From assembly GCF_020360975.1 (NCBI RefSeq), contig NW_025408674.1, positions 992,001-1,056,000 on the forward strand: a stretch of DNA of 64,000 nucleotides, given 5' to 3'. The DNA comes from Hirsutella rhossiliensis (taxonomy: Eukaryota; Ascomycota; Sordariomycetes; Hypocreales; Ophiocordycipitaceae). A program made the translations under genes and the position numbers. The notes beneath the pieces are model-generated. The model was not told the origin of the DNA. It was given only the letters and a program-made list of their open reading frames with translations, and did no database searches. Below, piece after piece: positions 53,127 to 63,897 of the stretch (the stretch's first letter is position 1; the number at the start of each line of letters is the position of its first letter).

Positions 53127-56100
53127 TTTTAGTATGCTATCCGTAGTCAAGACTCTTCTCTAATCGAGTAAAAATACTTACCTTCTATAGTGACAGCTCT
53201 ATTAGCATACTATTCGCCGTCAAGGCTCGTCGCCAAGCGCCGAAAATCACTTACGTTCTAGATTCACCGGCTATATCAGCATACTATCCGCAGTTCAGAA
53301 TCGTACCCATTTGCGGGATAAATACTTACCAACTATAGTTACCGGCTATATCAGCGTACTATCCGCAGTCAAGAATCGTCGCCAATCGCGGGATAAACAC
53401 CAACATTCTAGAGTTGCCGGCTAGATTAGTATAATGTCCGTAGTTAAGGCTCCTCGCTAATCGTGTCAAAATACTTACCGTCTATAGTTCCCAGCTATAT
53501 CAGCGTACTATCCGCAGTCAAGACTCGTCGCCAATCGCGGAAGAAATACTTACGCCCTAGATTTTCAGGCTTTGTTAGCATACTATCCGTAGTTAAGATC
53601 GTCGCCAATCGCGGAAGAAATACTTACGCCCTAGATTTTCAGGCTTTGTTAGCATACTATCCGTAGTTAAGATCGTCGCCAATCGCGGAAGAAATACTTA
53701 CGCCCTAGATTTTCAGGCTTTGTTAGCATACTATCCGTAGTTAAAATTCGTCGCCAATCGCGGGACACACTAACTTGCTAGAGTTACCGGCTATGTCAGC
53801 ATATAACCCGCAGTCCAGACTCGTCGCCAATCGCGAAGAAATACTTACGCCCTAGATTTGCAGGCTTTGTTAGCAGATCATTCGTAGTTAAGCTCGTTGC
53901 CAAGTGCGGGGTAAACACATACGTTCTATATTTACCGACTATATCAGCATACTACCCGTAGTCGAGGCTCGGCGCCAAGCGCGGGATAAATACTTACGTC
54001 CTAGATTTATAGGCTATGTTAGCATACTATTCGTAGTCAGGACTCGTCACGAAGCGCGGGATAAACACTTACCTCCTAGAGTTACCGACGATATCAACAT
54101 ACTATCGACAATCAAGACTCATTGCCAAGTGGAGGATAAACACTTACCTCCTAGATTTACCGGCTTTATCAGCATACTAACTACAGTCGAAGTCTCGTCG
54201 CCAATCGCGGGATAAACACTCACAATCTGGGAATTATCGGCTATATCAGTACATTACCTGTAACTAAGACTCGTCGCCAATCGCGGAATCAACACTTACC
54301 CACTATAGTTACCGGCTATATTAGCATAATACCTGCAGTCGAGAATCATCGCTAATTTACGGATAGCTACTTACCGTCTAGAGTTACCGACTATATCAGC
54401 ATAATACTGGCACCTAAGAATCGTCCTCAATTGAGAGATAGCAACTTACCTTCTAGAGTTCCCGGTTATATCAGCATACTATCCGTGGTAACGACTCGTG
54501 GCTAAGCGCGGGATAGATACTTACGCTCTAGAGTTACCGGCTATATTAGCATACTACCCGCAGTCAAGCCTCGTCGCCAATCGCGGGATAAACACTTACA
54601 CACTAGAGTTACCGGCTATGTCAGCATACTATTCGTAGTCAAGTCTTGTCGCAAAGTGCGGGATAACACTTACTTTCTAGAGTTACCGAAGATATCAGCG
54701 TACTATTCACAGTCAAGACTCATTGCCAAGCGACGGGAAAACACTTACGACCTAGGTTTGCAGGTTTTGTTAGCATACTATTCGTAGTTAAGACTCGTAG
54801 CCAAGCGCGGGATAAACACTTACACACTAGAGTTACCGGAATGTCAGCATACTATCCATAGTTAAGACTCGTTGCTAATTGTGGGATAAATACTCACGCT
54901 CTAGAGTAACAGGCTATATCAGTATATTATCCGCAATAAAGATTCATTGCTAATCGCGGGATAAACACTTACCCACTATAATTACCGGGTATATTAGCAA
55001 ACTGCCTGCAGTCAAGACTTGTCGCCAATTGCGGGATAAACACTTACATGCTAGAGTTACCGGCCATGTCAGCGTACTAATCACAGTCAAGACTCGTCGC
55101 CGATCGCGGGATAAACACTTACATGCTAGAGTTACCGGGTATGTCAGCTTACTAATAGCAGTCAAAACTAGTCGCCGATCGTGGGGTAGACACTTACAGG
55201 CTAGAGTTATCGTCTCTATCAGTATACTACCCGCAGTCAAGACTCGTCGTCAATCGCGGGATAAACACTTACATGCTAGAGTTACCGGCCATGTCAGCAT
55301 ACTATCCGCAGTCAAGACTCGTTGCATAGCGCGGGATAAACACTTACAAGCTAGAGTTATCGGTTATGTCAGCGTACTAATCGCAGTCAAGACTCGTCGC
55401 CGATCGCGGGATAAACACTTACACACTAGAGTTACCGGCTATGTCAGCATACTACCCATAGTTAAGGTTCGTCTCCAATCGCGGACAAATGCTTACGCTC
55501 TAGAGTTGCCGGCTATGTCAGCATACAAACCCGCAGTCAAGACTCGTTGCCAATCGTGGAATAAATACTTACGTCCTAGATTTGCAGACTTTGTCAGCAT
55601 ACTATTCGCAGTTGAGACTCATAGCCAAAGGCGGTATAAGCACTTACCTTCTAGAGTTGCCGGCAATATCAGCATGTTATCCGTAGTCAAAATTCGTCAA
55701 GAGCGGGATAAATGCTTACACTCTATAATCACCGGCTATATCAGCACGCTAACCGTAATTCAGACTCGTCGCAAATCGCGGGATATACACTTACACACTA
55801 GAGTAATTAGCTATGTCAGCATACTATCCATAGTTAAGATTCGTCGCCAATCGCGGGATATACTATGTACTCACCCACTGTAGTTGCCGGTTGTATTAGC
55901 ATGCTATCCGCAGTTAAGACTCGTCGCTACATGTGGAATCAAGACTTACGCCCTAGAGTTACCGACTATATCAGCATACGATTCATAGGGAAAGACTCGT
56001 CACTAAGTACGGAATAAACACATACATGCTAGAGTTACCGGCTATGTCAGCATGCTCTCGCGGTTAAGTCTCATCGCTAATCGCGGGATATACACTCACC

Positions 56101-56339
56101 CACTGTAATTACCAGCTCTATCAGCATACTACCCGCATTCAAGGCTCGTCGCCATTTTGCGGGATAAACACTTACACACTATATTTACCATATATATCAG
56201 CATACTACCTGCAGTTAAGACTCGTCGCGAATCGCGGGACACACTAACATGCTAGAGTTACCAGCTATATGAGCGTACTATCCACAGTGAAGACTCGTTG
56301 CCAATCGTGGAATGAGTACTTACGAACTATAATTACCGG
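53127..56339. repeat. 75-bp satellite array, block 2
   Basis: About 43 units. The period is exactly 75 bp in the best-ordered part (CTAGAGTTACCGG at 55051 and 55126), with some 74- and 76-bp units. Because 75 is a multiple of three, the array stays open over long distances in frames on both strands (for example 55029-55883 plus, 55240-54950 minus). Both give 25-residue repeats, which argues for non-coding satellite DNA. Confidence 0.92.
53557..53778. repeat. Recent tandem triplication of a 74-bp satellite unit
   Basis: Three consecutive units start CTAGATTTTCAGG at 53557, 53631 and 53705. They are identical over their length up to about 53742, in contrast to the diverged neighbours. This is a local homogenisation or unequal-exchange event. 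Confidence 0.85.
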
Positions 56340-59285
56340 CAGGGTGGCGATCAATTCAATTCCACCAATTTGGCCTCATTATTGAGTTGCGTTGACAGCT
56401 TATTCATCATTGGTCCCGTTGAGTTGAACCACCTGCCTTCAGATGGGGGCGATGGAGTTGAATTGAAGACGTTGAACCACGTACGGCCCATGGGGTCGCC
56501 GAGGCCTAGCCGGCAGCATGTCCAGTATCATCCCTAGACTCCATATAATGCTATTCGCATTCTCCCTGACACGTCAACCAACGTATCCACGGCGTCGATT
56601 AGGCCATTCCGTACCCACGACCGTAACGTTTGCGTAATCCCTATCGTGCTGGCTTCCAATCGAGTCCGTAGCGGTGACACCATTTGCCCAGTGGTACTAA
56701 AGAGACGCTCGCACTCTGCGGACATGGGAGGATCGAGAGCAAGTCGAGAGCCATCCGCGACAACCGTGGGTAGTCTTTCCGCCTCTGCCACCAATACTGA
56801 AATGGGTTGGTGACGAGAGGATCATTCTCAGCGTCAGCACTCGACAGCCAGCGGTCATATTCATCATGGTCCGGATTCAGTGAACTTTCCAAAGAGGAAG
56901 ATTCGTTGGGCAACGACGAAGTCCTCTGGGCTCGGTGTCTCTCAAGCGCGCTCATTGCCTTCAGTCGCTTGTACGGACGCTCTTCGTCAGGCATCGGAGG
57001 ATCGGCAGCGATTTGTACTCCTCCTCCCACAGGTTTCTCACCATTCCTTTTGCCTCCTGTAGCCAGGGGAGCTGTGCTTTGTCAGTCCATGTATTCTCGA
57101 AATAACCCCAACGCGAAACCGGATTTAAAATAGCAGAAGCATAGTATGCTGGCGTCTCGTCAAGCTTCGTATAGTAGTCGTTCAACTTATCCCAGCCCAG
57201 ATTAATGTTAGCCTTGAGGTGCTCTGGATCGGGGAACTTCTCCGCTACTGCTTTCCACTCCTCTAGTCTGTCCATCAGGAATTCGTAGGTTGAGGCAACG
57301 TCCACATATTTCCGTATGCTTCAATGCGGCCTCCTTTTCGAACTCGGCTCTGGGCGTCACCTTCTAGCATTCAGGTGCTTCTTCGAAGTCAACAAGCACC
57401 CTATCCATCAACCCAATGACCTTCCAGTCTTTATCGCTGAGAAGACTCTCCTCGCGGAGAGACAAAGGCATCTCTTTTGCCCTTCTCATCCCATTGCGGC
57501 ATTTTTCCTGAACTCAAGCGTGACCTTCTCAGTCAGGTCTTCCAAGAAAGGCCGCAACTCAAGGCCGCGCCGTATCATATAAAGAGTCGAAAGCCAACGA
57601 GTAAGGTTATCAAGGACAACGTCCACAGGGTTCTTCGCTCGAACCTTGGGGTCGTCCGACTGTGAAAGGACTCTTCCTGAAGCGCACGAAGCCGGTACGT
57701 CAGCTTATCGGACTGATGGATCCAATTTACTAGGTTGTGGAGCTTTCCGACTGGGCCTTTCTTTCGCCAGATTTCATGCTGGACCGCGTCAAGAACAGGC
57801 TCCCCGTTAATCTCTGCCTCAAACGCGTCGGCCTTGTGTCCAAATAATAGCGCCTTGACCACCAAGTTGAGCACGTGGCCGAAGCATCGCACCCTCCGCT
57901 TCTTCGGATCAAAGCCCAGTGCCTCTGCAATCTCCTCTGTCGCCGTATCCATATTGCCAGCGTTGTCCAGTGTAATATAGCCCACCTTGTCGAGGATCTC
58001 ATAGCTCTCTAGGATCTCGAGGATCTGGGCTGCAATGTTTTCTCCCGAGTGTGAGATCTTCAGCTCCGGCATGCCTAGGACAAGCTTTGATGGAACTCCA
58101 TCCTTGTCGATGTAAAAACATATAATCCCGTATAAAGCGTGCCGATTCCTGGAACGCCAGCCGTCGAACGCAATGTGAATTTGGCCCGGGTGCTCTTTAG
58201 ATTGTCGATTACGCACGTCTTGTATCGGGTATAAAGGTCAACAATTCGCTTTCGAACGGTATCGTGCGAGATGTGGGCATTCGTCACTGCGACCGATGGA
58301 TTCAGGTATTCGAAAATATGTCGGAGGCGACAGTGCTCGGGCTGACGAAAGGAGACGTTGGCGTCGACCACCCACTCGAGAAGAAGTCTCTGAAAATGGT
58401 CCTTATCGAAGCGCTGGATGAGGGCGTTCGCGATACCTTGCTCTTTGGGGTCTGAAGCATTGAGGTTCAACATCTCCACAATATTCTTTGACGGGGTCTT
58501 GTCCTGGTTCCTTTCCCAAGAGCGGGCGCCCCCTCTTCCCGGACAGATCGACAAGCCTGTGCTCTTTGAACAGATGATTCTCGATGTTCTGAGTGCCAGC
58601 GGCAGAGAAGTCTGATGTTTTTTGCTTCGGCTTCTTGAGGCAGGGCTTGCAAACCCATTTTCTTTTCGTGGGAGAATCGCTAGGTTGAATGTCGAAACCA
58701 TGCTGCCAGACCCACGAAGTCTGCCTGCCAGCACGCTCGGAAATCGTATAACCTGGAAAATGGTTCCATGGGAAGATGCTCCATTCGTCTTGCAAAGCAT
58801 CCATGTTAACAAACGACTTGCTGGATGAGCCTCCGTCTGAAGCACGCTGGGGCTTAGTAGGAACGTCGGTTTCCATTTGGCCGCAGGAAGGGGATGCATT
58901 CGTTTGGGAAGGTTTCTCTGCGACGCGACTCGGGAACTTCAGCCCAAACGCGTTCAATCGCCCAGGTACTTATACATTCGTTACATCTGAAAACAGTATG
59001 GAATGGAAGTACTACAACACTCAATACGGTAACTAAGGCTAACCTTGAGGGTGATCACGCGAATCACGCGCGTCAGACGCGACTCGATTAGGTACCTAAG
59101 TGTAGATGCTACCTAGATCACCTCCTGCTTCAACGGCTTCAACGCGTGGTCAACGTTCGAGGCGGAGGCGTGGATTGAAGCTCTCAATGTGCAGGTGATA
59201 TTGAATTGATTGAATTGAAACACGTGACTTCCACTTCAATATTATTGAAGACGTGGAGGTGGAGGTGGAATTGATCGCCACCCTG
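56340..59285 (-). mobile_element. hAT-3 transposon in the satellite
   Basis: 2946 bp with 18-bp perfect inverted termini (CAGGGTGGCGATCAATTC) and the 8-bp target duplication ATTACCGG (56332-56339 and 59286-59293), which is part of the satellite unit. The first nine bases of the terminus are shared with hAT-2. Subterminal TTGAATTG-type repeats are present. Confidence 0.95.
56534..58957 (-). pseudogene. hAT-3 transposase (frameshifted)
   Basis: The start ATG at 58957 (MNAFGLKFPSRVAEKPSQTN) leads to a BED-like zinc finger (WVWQHGFDIQ, WVCKPCLKK, IENHLFKEHRL). After a shift near 58460 come FRQPEHCRLRHIFEYLNPSV and RKRIVDLYTRYKTCVIDNL. After another, IHIAFDGWRSRNRHALYGII, DKVGYITLDNAGNMDTATEE (core Asp) and RRVRCFGHVLNLVVKALLFG. 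Later frames have FPDPEHLKANINLGWDKLND and the dimerisation region LDPPMSAECERLFSTTGQMV. It is closely related to hAT-2 in motif order and wording, so the two are one family. Five or so frame changes. Confidence 0.85.
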
Positions 59286-60075
59286 ATTACCGGCTTTATT
59301 AGCATACTGCCTGCAATCGAGACTCGTTGCCAATAGTGGGATGAATATTTAAATACCTTCTATAGTTCCCGGCTATATTAGCATACTACCCGCGGTCAAG
59401 ACTCATCGATAATTGTGGAATGAAGACTTACATACTAGAGTTACCGAAGATATCAGCGTACTATTCACATTCAAGACTCATTACCAAGCGAAGGGCAAAC
59501 ACTTACGCCCTAGGTTGGCAAGCTTTGTTAGCATACTACTCGTAGCCAAAACTCGTCACTAATTGTGGAATCGAGACTTACGCCCTGGAGTTACCAGCTA
59601 TATCAGCATACTATCCATAGTTAAGACTCGTTGCTAATTGTGGGATAAATACTTACGCTCTAGAGTAACAGGCTGTATCAGTACACTACCCGCAATCAAG
59701 ACTCATTGCTAATCGCGGGATAAACACTTACATACTATAATTACCGGCTATATTAGCGTACTGCCTTCAGTCGACTTGTCGCCAATTGCGGGATAAACAC
59801 TTACGCGCTAGAGTTACCGGCTATATCAGCGTACTATCCGCAGTTAAGACTCGTCGCCAAGCGCGTGATAAATACTTACGCACTAGAGGTACCGGCTATA
59901 TCAGCGTGCTATCCGTAGTTAAAGACTAATCGCCATTCGCGGGACACACTAACATGCTAGAGTTACCAACTATGTCAGCATTCGACCCGTAGTCAAGACT
60001 CGTCGCAAATCACAGGATAAACACTTACGCACTAGAGTTACCGGCTATATCAGCGTGTCTCTCGCAGTCAAGTTC
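59286..60075. repeat. 75-bp satellite array, block 3
   Basis: About 10.5 units. The last unit is cut at CTCGCAGTCAAG, where it joins the first intron of the truncated secreted-protein gene. Confidence 0.9.
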
Positions 60076-60103
60076 TTCCTTCAGGCACACTACTACTACT
60101 CAC

Positions 60104-60199
60104 CCGTTTCTCCAGCTTTGTGCCCGGTTGTGCGTCTGTGAATGGACTCGCTAAAGCCAGTACAGCAGAGGCAGCCAAAGAAACAACTATTGCCCTCAT
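60104..60199 (-). pseudogene. First exon of a secreted protein, rest replaced by satellite
   Basis: The ATG at 60199 gives MRAIVVSLAASAVLALASPF followed by TDAQPGTKLEKR, a clear signal peptide with a Lys-Arg (Kex2-type) processing site. A GTGAGT splice donor follows at 60103. About 28 bp into this intron the 75-bp satellite begins, so the following exons are missing. Size and layout suit a small secreted (effector-like or antimicrobial-type) protein, but the mature part is not available to identify it. Confidence 0.6.
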
Positions 60200-60249
60200 T
60201 CTGACGAAAGTAAGCTCAATAGCAAATTCTTCTAGGAGTTTAAGTGGCA

Positions 60250-60550
60250 AACAATCACTCGATCATAGACAAGATTGAAAGCAAAAGTTGTGACGTTCTA
60301 ATGGGGTGGAATCCAGCCTGTTAAATCCCCGCCTTGGGTACCACTCCGCTCCTCAAGTGCTGCTTCATCAAATTATAGGGATCGGCCAAGATCGCCCCAT
60401 TAGTTGTCCTCTTAGCGTTTTACTAATCCTAACTTGTAACAAGTCTCTAATATTGATTCACCACTATCTTGAGTGAACGCGCAAAAATGCACCCATAGAC
60501 TAGATATTATTTGAAGTTAGCTCTTATCAACCTCTCATGGAAGGATTCCT
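60250..60550. other. Upstream region of the truncated secreted-protein gene
   Basis: This would be promoter sequence for the minus-strand gene starting at 60199. No other feature is evident. Confidence 0.4.
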
Positions 60551-60600
60551 ACCCGTGCCATGCCCCACCTTATTTGGAACTCGCGAGCTCGCACCACCGA
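60551..60600. repeat. Inverted repeat arm (left)
   Basis: 50 bp matching the reverse complement of 61235-61284 with three mismatches, all transitions. The interior is 634 bp without a gene. The GCCCCAC(C/T)TTATT core recalls the hairpin at 25784. Confidence 0.75.
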
Positions 60601-60950
60601 AAGGTGTTGATCGGATTTGCCACCGCCACTAGCTCGAGGCAACCCAATCTAATATGTACAATTATCTCTTTTCTACGTTTTCTGGCCGTAGGCTCCCCGT
60701 GGGCCTACGGCCCAGCTGACTGCGTGGGCTCTCTCAGTCACCCGGCTCTGACCGAAGACTGACCAATATTACGGCTTCACCGCCGTGCCCGGAACCCGCT
60801 GACGGGGGAAGGGACTTGAGAATCCGAGCGGCCACAGAGTCCCAGAATTGCTAGATAGGGGAGTAGAAGTAAGGAACGCGCGACGGGTTTCCGGCGAGCA
60901 CTCTCATCTTGTACTATACCTAGCCTAGCACGTCTTTTGCTCGTATAGGG

Positions 60951-61056
60951 ATGTCCCAGACGGTAATCAATACTACTACTACTACTACCACCGAAAGGTG
61001 CCCAGACGGTAATCAATATTACTACTACTACTGCTACTACTTGTGGTGCTCACGAC
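60951..61056. repeat. Short tandem duplication with (TAC)n runs
   Basis: Two units of about 47-54 bp (CAGACGGTAATCAATA, then ACTACTACTAC), the first followed by CACCGAAAGGTGCC, a 6-bp hairpin. Confidence 0.6.
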
Positions 61057-61234
61057 CGATATAACCACACCACCGAACAGGAACGAAGGCTTTGGCATTT
61101 TATATGTATGTATGTGTATTTCACCCGGAGGATTTCTCCTATAGGGCCTAGACGTAAAAGCTACTGACATTTCAATACATTAATGCGTAACACCTTAAGC
61201 CCCACGGGTCAGCATACGCTACTGGCATTTTATA

Positions 61235-61284
61235 TCGGTGGTGCGAGCTTGCGAGTTCCAAATAAAGTGGGGCGTGGCACGGGT
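61235..61284. repeat. Inverted repeat arm (right)
   Basis: Partner of 60551-60600. Together the arms could bound a non-autonomous element of about 730 bp, though no target duplication was found. Confidence 0.75.
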
Positions 61285-61898
61285 AGTAGTAGGGAGAATA
61301 CCTAGAAGAAATGCTAGGGATGACGCCAGAGCGTATTAAGAATAGTCCATCCGTAGTGAACACGCTGGTTAGTGAATGAAGAGAAGATCAGCACCGTTTA
61401 GAATAACGAGGCGAGGAGGCTGCTTGGTAACCGGGAGACGAGCGTCCGTAGAAGTAAGAATCTCGATCAGCGGGCTATCTAAAAGGGCAAAGGCGGATCC
61501 TAACTCTAAGTGAGATGTATCAAGGAATGTGATATCAGCCGAAATCTGCTTGCGTAGCAGCAGGCCCTCCAGTCAGTCACAAACACCATTCAAATTTTAA
61601 ACAGTTGACGTATGGTCACCAGCTACATCTGCATGAGCATGCATAAATATTCCAGAAGTCAGCCTGAAGAGTATGACGGGTCGGAACTCAGCACATAATT
61701 GGGACATATTTATCACCCAATTGAATTTCAGAAGAATGTACGAAGTACACCGACGGCTTCCTCTAGCATAAATATTATACTCCCGCAAAAAATTTCTCCT
61801 CGAACTACGGTTTCTTTCTTCAACGATTTTAAATTCCCTCCCCTTCCGAGCCAAAAAAAATAAAATTTCTCCTGTTTTTCTTCTAGGTCAACTTTGCA
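61285..61898. other. Intergenic region upstream of the WSC gene
   Basis: No gene was found. The last 60 bp before the ATG at 61899 are pyrimidine-rich with A runs, like a fungal promoter and 5' leader. Confidence 0.45.
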
Positions 61899-62586
61899 AT
61901 GCGATCTGAGACTTTGACCCTTTTCGCTATTGCAGCAGCTGTCATCGCCCAGACTCCTCCCCAATTCATAAGCAAAATTGGTGAATGGAAATTTTACGGC
62001 TGCTACGAGCTCGGTCACGGCAACAAGGTCGCTCTCCCTTATCTTAAGTATGGGTTTCTGTCTAGATGCGGAGGACTTCATTATGTGGGGACATGGGCTC
62101 TACTGGCCCTACGCGAGAAGGAGGCTTTATAGGAGGGTCTCGGAAGACATTCGGACCGGGGTTACACGCCTCCCTTCATTCCTCCCTTCCTTCCTTCTTC
62201 TCCTCCTTCCCCTCATTCTTCTTCATCTTTTCTCTTCTCTTCATAGATTACCAATACAACAGTCACAGGCATAGCTCTTTAGCACCTTTGATTCGTATTC
62301 TCTATCACCCCTGTGCACAGCACGAATACCCACGACCCAACAGTTTCATTATAAAGACCTGACCCCGGATAAATGCGTCGGCATGTGTCAGAAAGCTGAT
62401 TACAAGTATGCTGGCTTGAGGAATAGCAATGAGTGTTATTGCGGTGACAAGGCTGATTTGGTCAAGTCTGGTGTAAAGAAACTCGACGAGAAAAAAGAAT
62501 GCCTGTATGAATGCCCTGGTAATAAGGCAGTCAGTTGTGGCGGCCACGGCGCGGTAATCTTGATATACGTTCTAGGCCAGGGGTAG
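61899..62586 (+). CDS. WSC-domain secreted protein (at least one intron, splicing uncertain)
   Basis: Exon 1 from the ATG at 61899 gives a signal peptide (MRSETLTLFAIAAAVIAQ) and then ISKIGEWKFYGCYELGHG, the start of a WSC domain. The last exon (about 62352-62586) gives FHYKDLTPDKCVGMCQKADY and KYAGLRNSNECYCGD, then ECPGNKAVSCGGHGAVILIY and a stop. These supply the conserved WSC cysteines. WSC domains bind cell-wall polysaccharide. Between them, 62046-62351 has stops and a CT-rich tract. GTATGG at 62047 is a likely donor and CCAACAG at 62351 a likely acceptor, but joining them leaves the frame one base off. A further small exon or a frameshift is needed. Confidence 0.6.
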
Positions 62587-62826
62587 TTAGTAGTAGTAGT
62601 TTATTACACTAGCTTAGCCGGGGCCTTAGGCGCCTTCTTTGCGGCAACCTTCCAAAAAGGGCTGTTGTGGTGGATTGCGGCTCGTCAGAGAAGAGTAATC
62701 AAACATACACTCCAGATTTTCAAACATACACTCCCGACCTAAGCCCCATTTGGAAGAAGACCCCGCCACCAAAATTTGGCGCGCGCTTTCCCAACGCCGC
62801 TGCCGCGGCTGCCTGCCTAGATATAT

Positions 62827-63048
62827 TGTCGCATATCACGCCCGTGTCAGTTCCTGAAACCTTATGCTCGATCACTGCCACTGCTGCGCCGCGGCTTCGC
62901 CGCAATGATCGGGGTATATATTGTTGCACGAATGTGTGCATCCAATTCTTTTCCTTTCCTTTGTTCTTTAGATAATTCTCATCAATTGACTGATGCCACA
63001 AAGATCAACCGCTGTCACGTGCGAGGTGTGGGACACTATTGTCTGACA
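62827..63048 (+). repeat. Solo LTR with target duplication TATAT
   Basis: 222 bp beginning TGTCGCATATCACGCCC and ending GGACACTATTGTCTGACA, flanked by TATAT at 62822-62826 and 63049-63053. No internal element remains, so it is a product of LTR-LTR recombination. Parts match 4520-4557 (inverted) and 12379-12411. Confidence 0.75.
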
Positions 63049-63196
63049 TATATGGATTCTATCTGCAATTATTACCAACGCCGGAAGATGCATCCCTTAG
63101 AGTCATTCAATTGAAGCTATCAATAAGCCCGGCCCGATCGATCTTCCGATATATATACAATATGCATATAATGGCGGAAGGTCTTTGCCTACCTCT

Positions 63197-63219
63197 GTGA
63201 CTGTGACTGTGACTGTGAG
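63197..63219. repeat. (CTGTGA)n microsatellite
   Basis: About four hexamer units, CTGTGACTGTGACTGTGA. Confidence 0.7.
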
Positions 63220-63318
63220 GAAGGATCCGTCCGACGCGGCGGAGGGCGAGGCACGTAAGGAACGAATTTGTGACCGGCCTGCCTGCTAGTTTTGTATGGT
63301 GCCGTGTCCCTCTGATCC

Positions 63319-63897
63319 CTAGCTGCTGGAAATGCTCCGTAGCCGTCTCGTGAGACTGTGCCGGCGGCTGTGCCCACATGAAGCCGTCGTGATGTGCCTG
63401 TGACGAGGAGGCGGTTCTTGCCACTGTGACGGCGCCGGCGCCTGTACGTATACAGGCACAATTGGTGTAGGCGGTGGCATCACATAGTATCCCTGTGACG
63501 GCGGCGCCGGCTGTGGAAGTGAGGGCATCGTCGTTTGGTATCCCTGTGACACCAGCGGCACCTGTGGAAGTGAGGGCACCTGTGATAACAGCACCGGCGT
63601 TGCTGCTGCTTGTGACTTGATGAAATCACCGATCTGCTGGGCAAGATCGTCAACCCGGCTGCTCACGGAAGCAAGTGTATTCGACCTCTTGTTCATGATA
63701 GTGGTGCCTGTGCCCTTCCTCTTCTTCTTTTGCGTCTCTGGTGGCCGTGATACGAGCTCTGGGTTGGCTCTATGCTCCTCTTGCTCCCAAGCACTAAGGA
63801 TCCGGCCCGTAGATGCCTCTAGTGGAGGATACCTCGCGTCTACTGTTTCCACGCCGGCGAGGCTGGACAACGTCAGGATCGGCTTCGTGGTCTGCAT
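63319..63897 (-). CDS. Proline/glutamine-rich open frame of unknown function
   Basis: The 192-codon frame starts MQTTKPILTLSSLAGVETVD, has a basic stretch (KKKRKGTGTTIMNKRSN), then a helical block SVSSRVDDLAQQIGDFIKSQ, then SQGYQTTMPSLPQPAPPSQG-type Pro/Gln/Tyr repeats. The layout suggests a nuclear or scaffold-type disordered protein. I recognise no family. The last 60 residues may be in the wrong frame, as the neighbouring frame stays open to 63107. The gene could extend beyond the window on the start side. Confidence 0.35.
   Translation of the reverse strand: MQTTKPILTLSSLAGVETVDARYPPLEASTGRILSAWEQEEHRANPELVSRPPETQKKKRKGTGTTIMNKRSNTLASVSSRVDDLAQQIGDFIKSQAAATPVLLSQVPSLPQVPLVSQGYQTTMPSLPQPAPPSQGYYVMPPPTPIVPVYVQAPAPSQWQEPPPRHRHITTASCGHSRRHSLTRRLRSISSS

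Noticed and set aside
55029..55883. 284-codon open frame with 25-residue repeats as a repeat-protein gene
   Set aside because: It coincides with the 75-bp satellite. The opposite strand is open with equal regularity, and the frame is broken in neighbouring units. Treated as satellite, with the question kept as a finding.
48887..60075. Regularly spaced repeats as a CRISPR-like array
   Set aside because: Units are head-to-tail with no variable spacers of constant length and diverge throughout. The host is eukaryotic.
62720..63001. 93-codon minus-strand frame
   Set aside because: Most of it lies inside the solo LTR at 62827-63048, antisense. Not supported as a gene.
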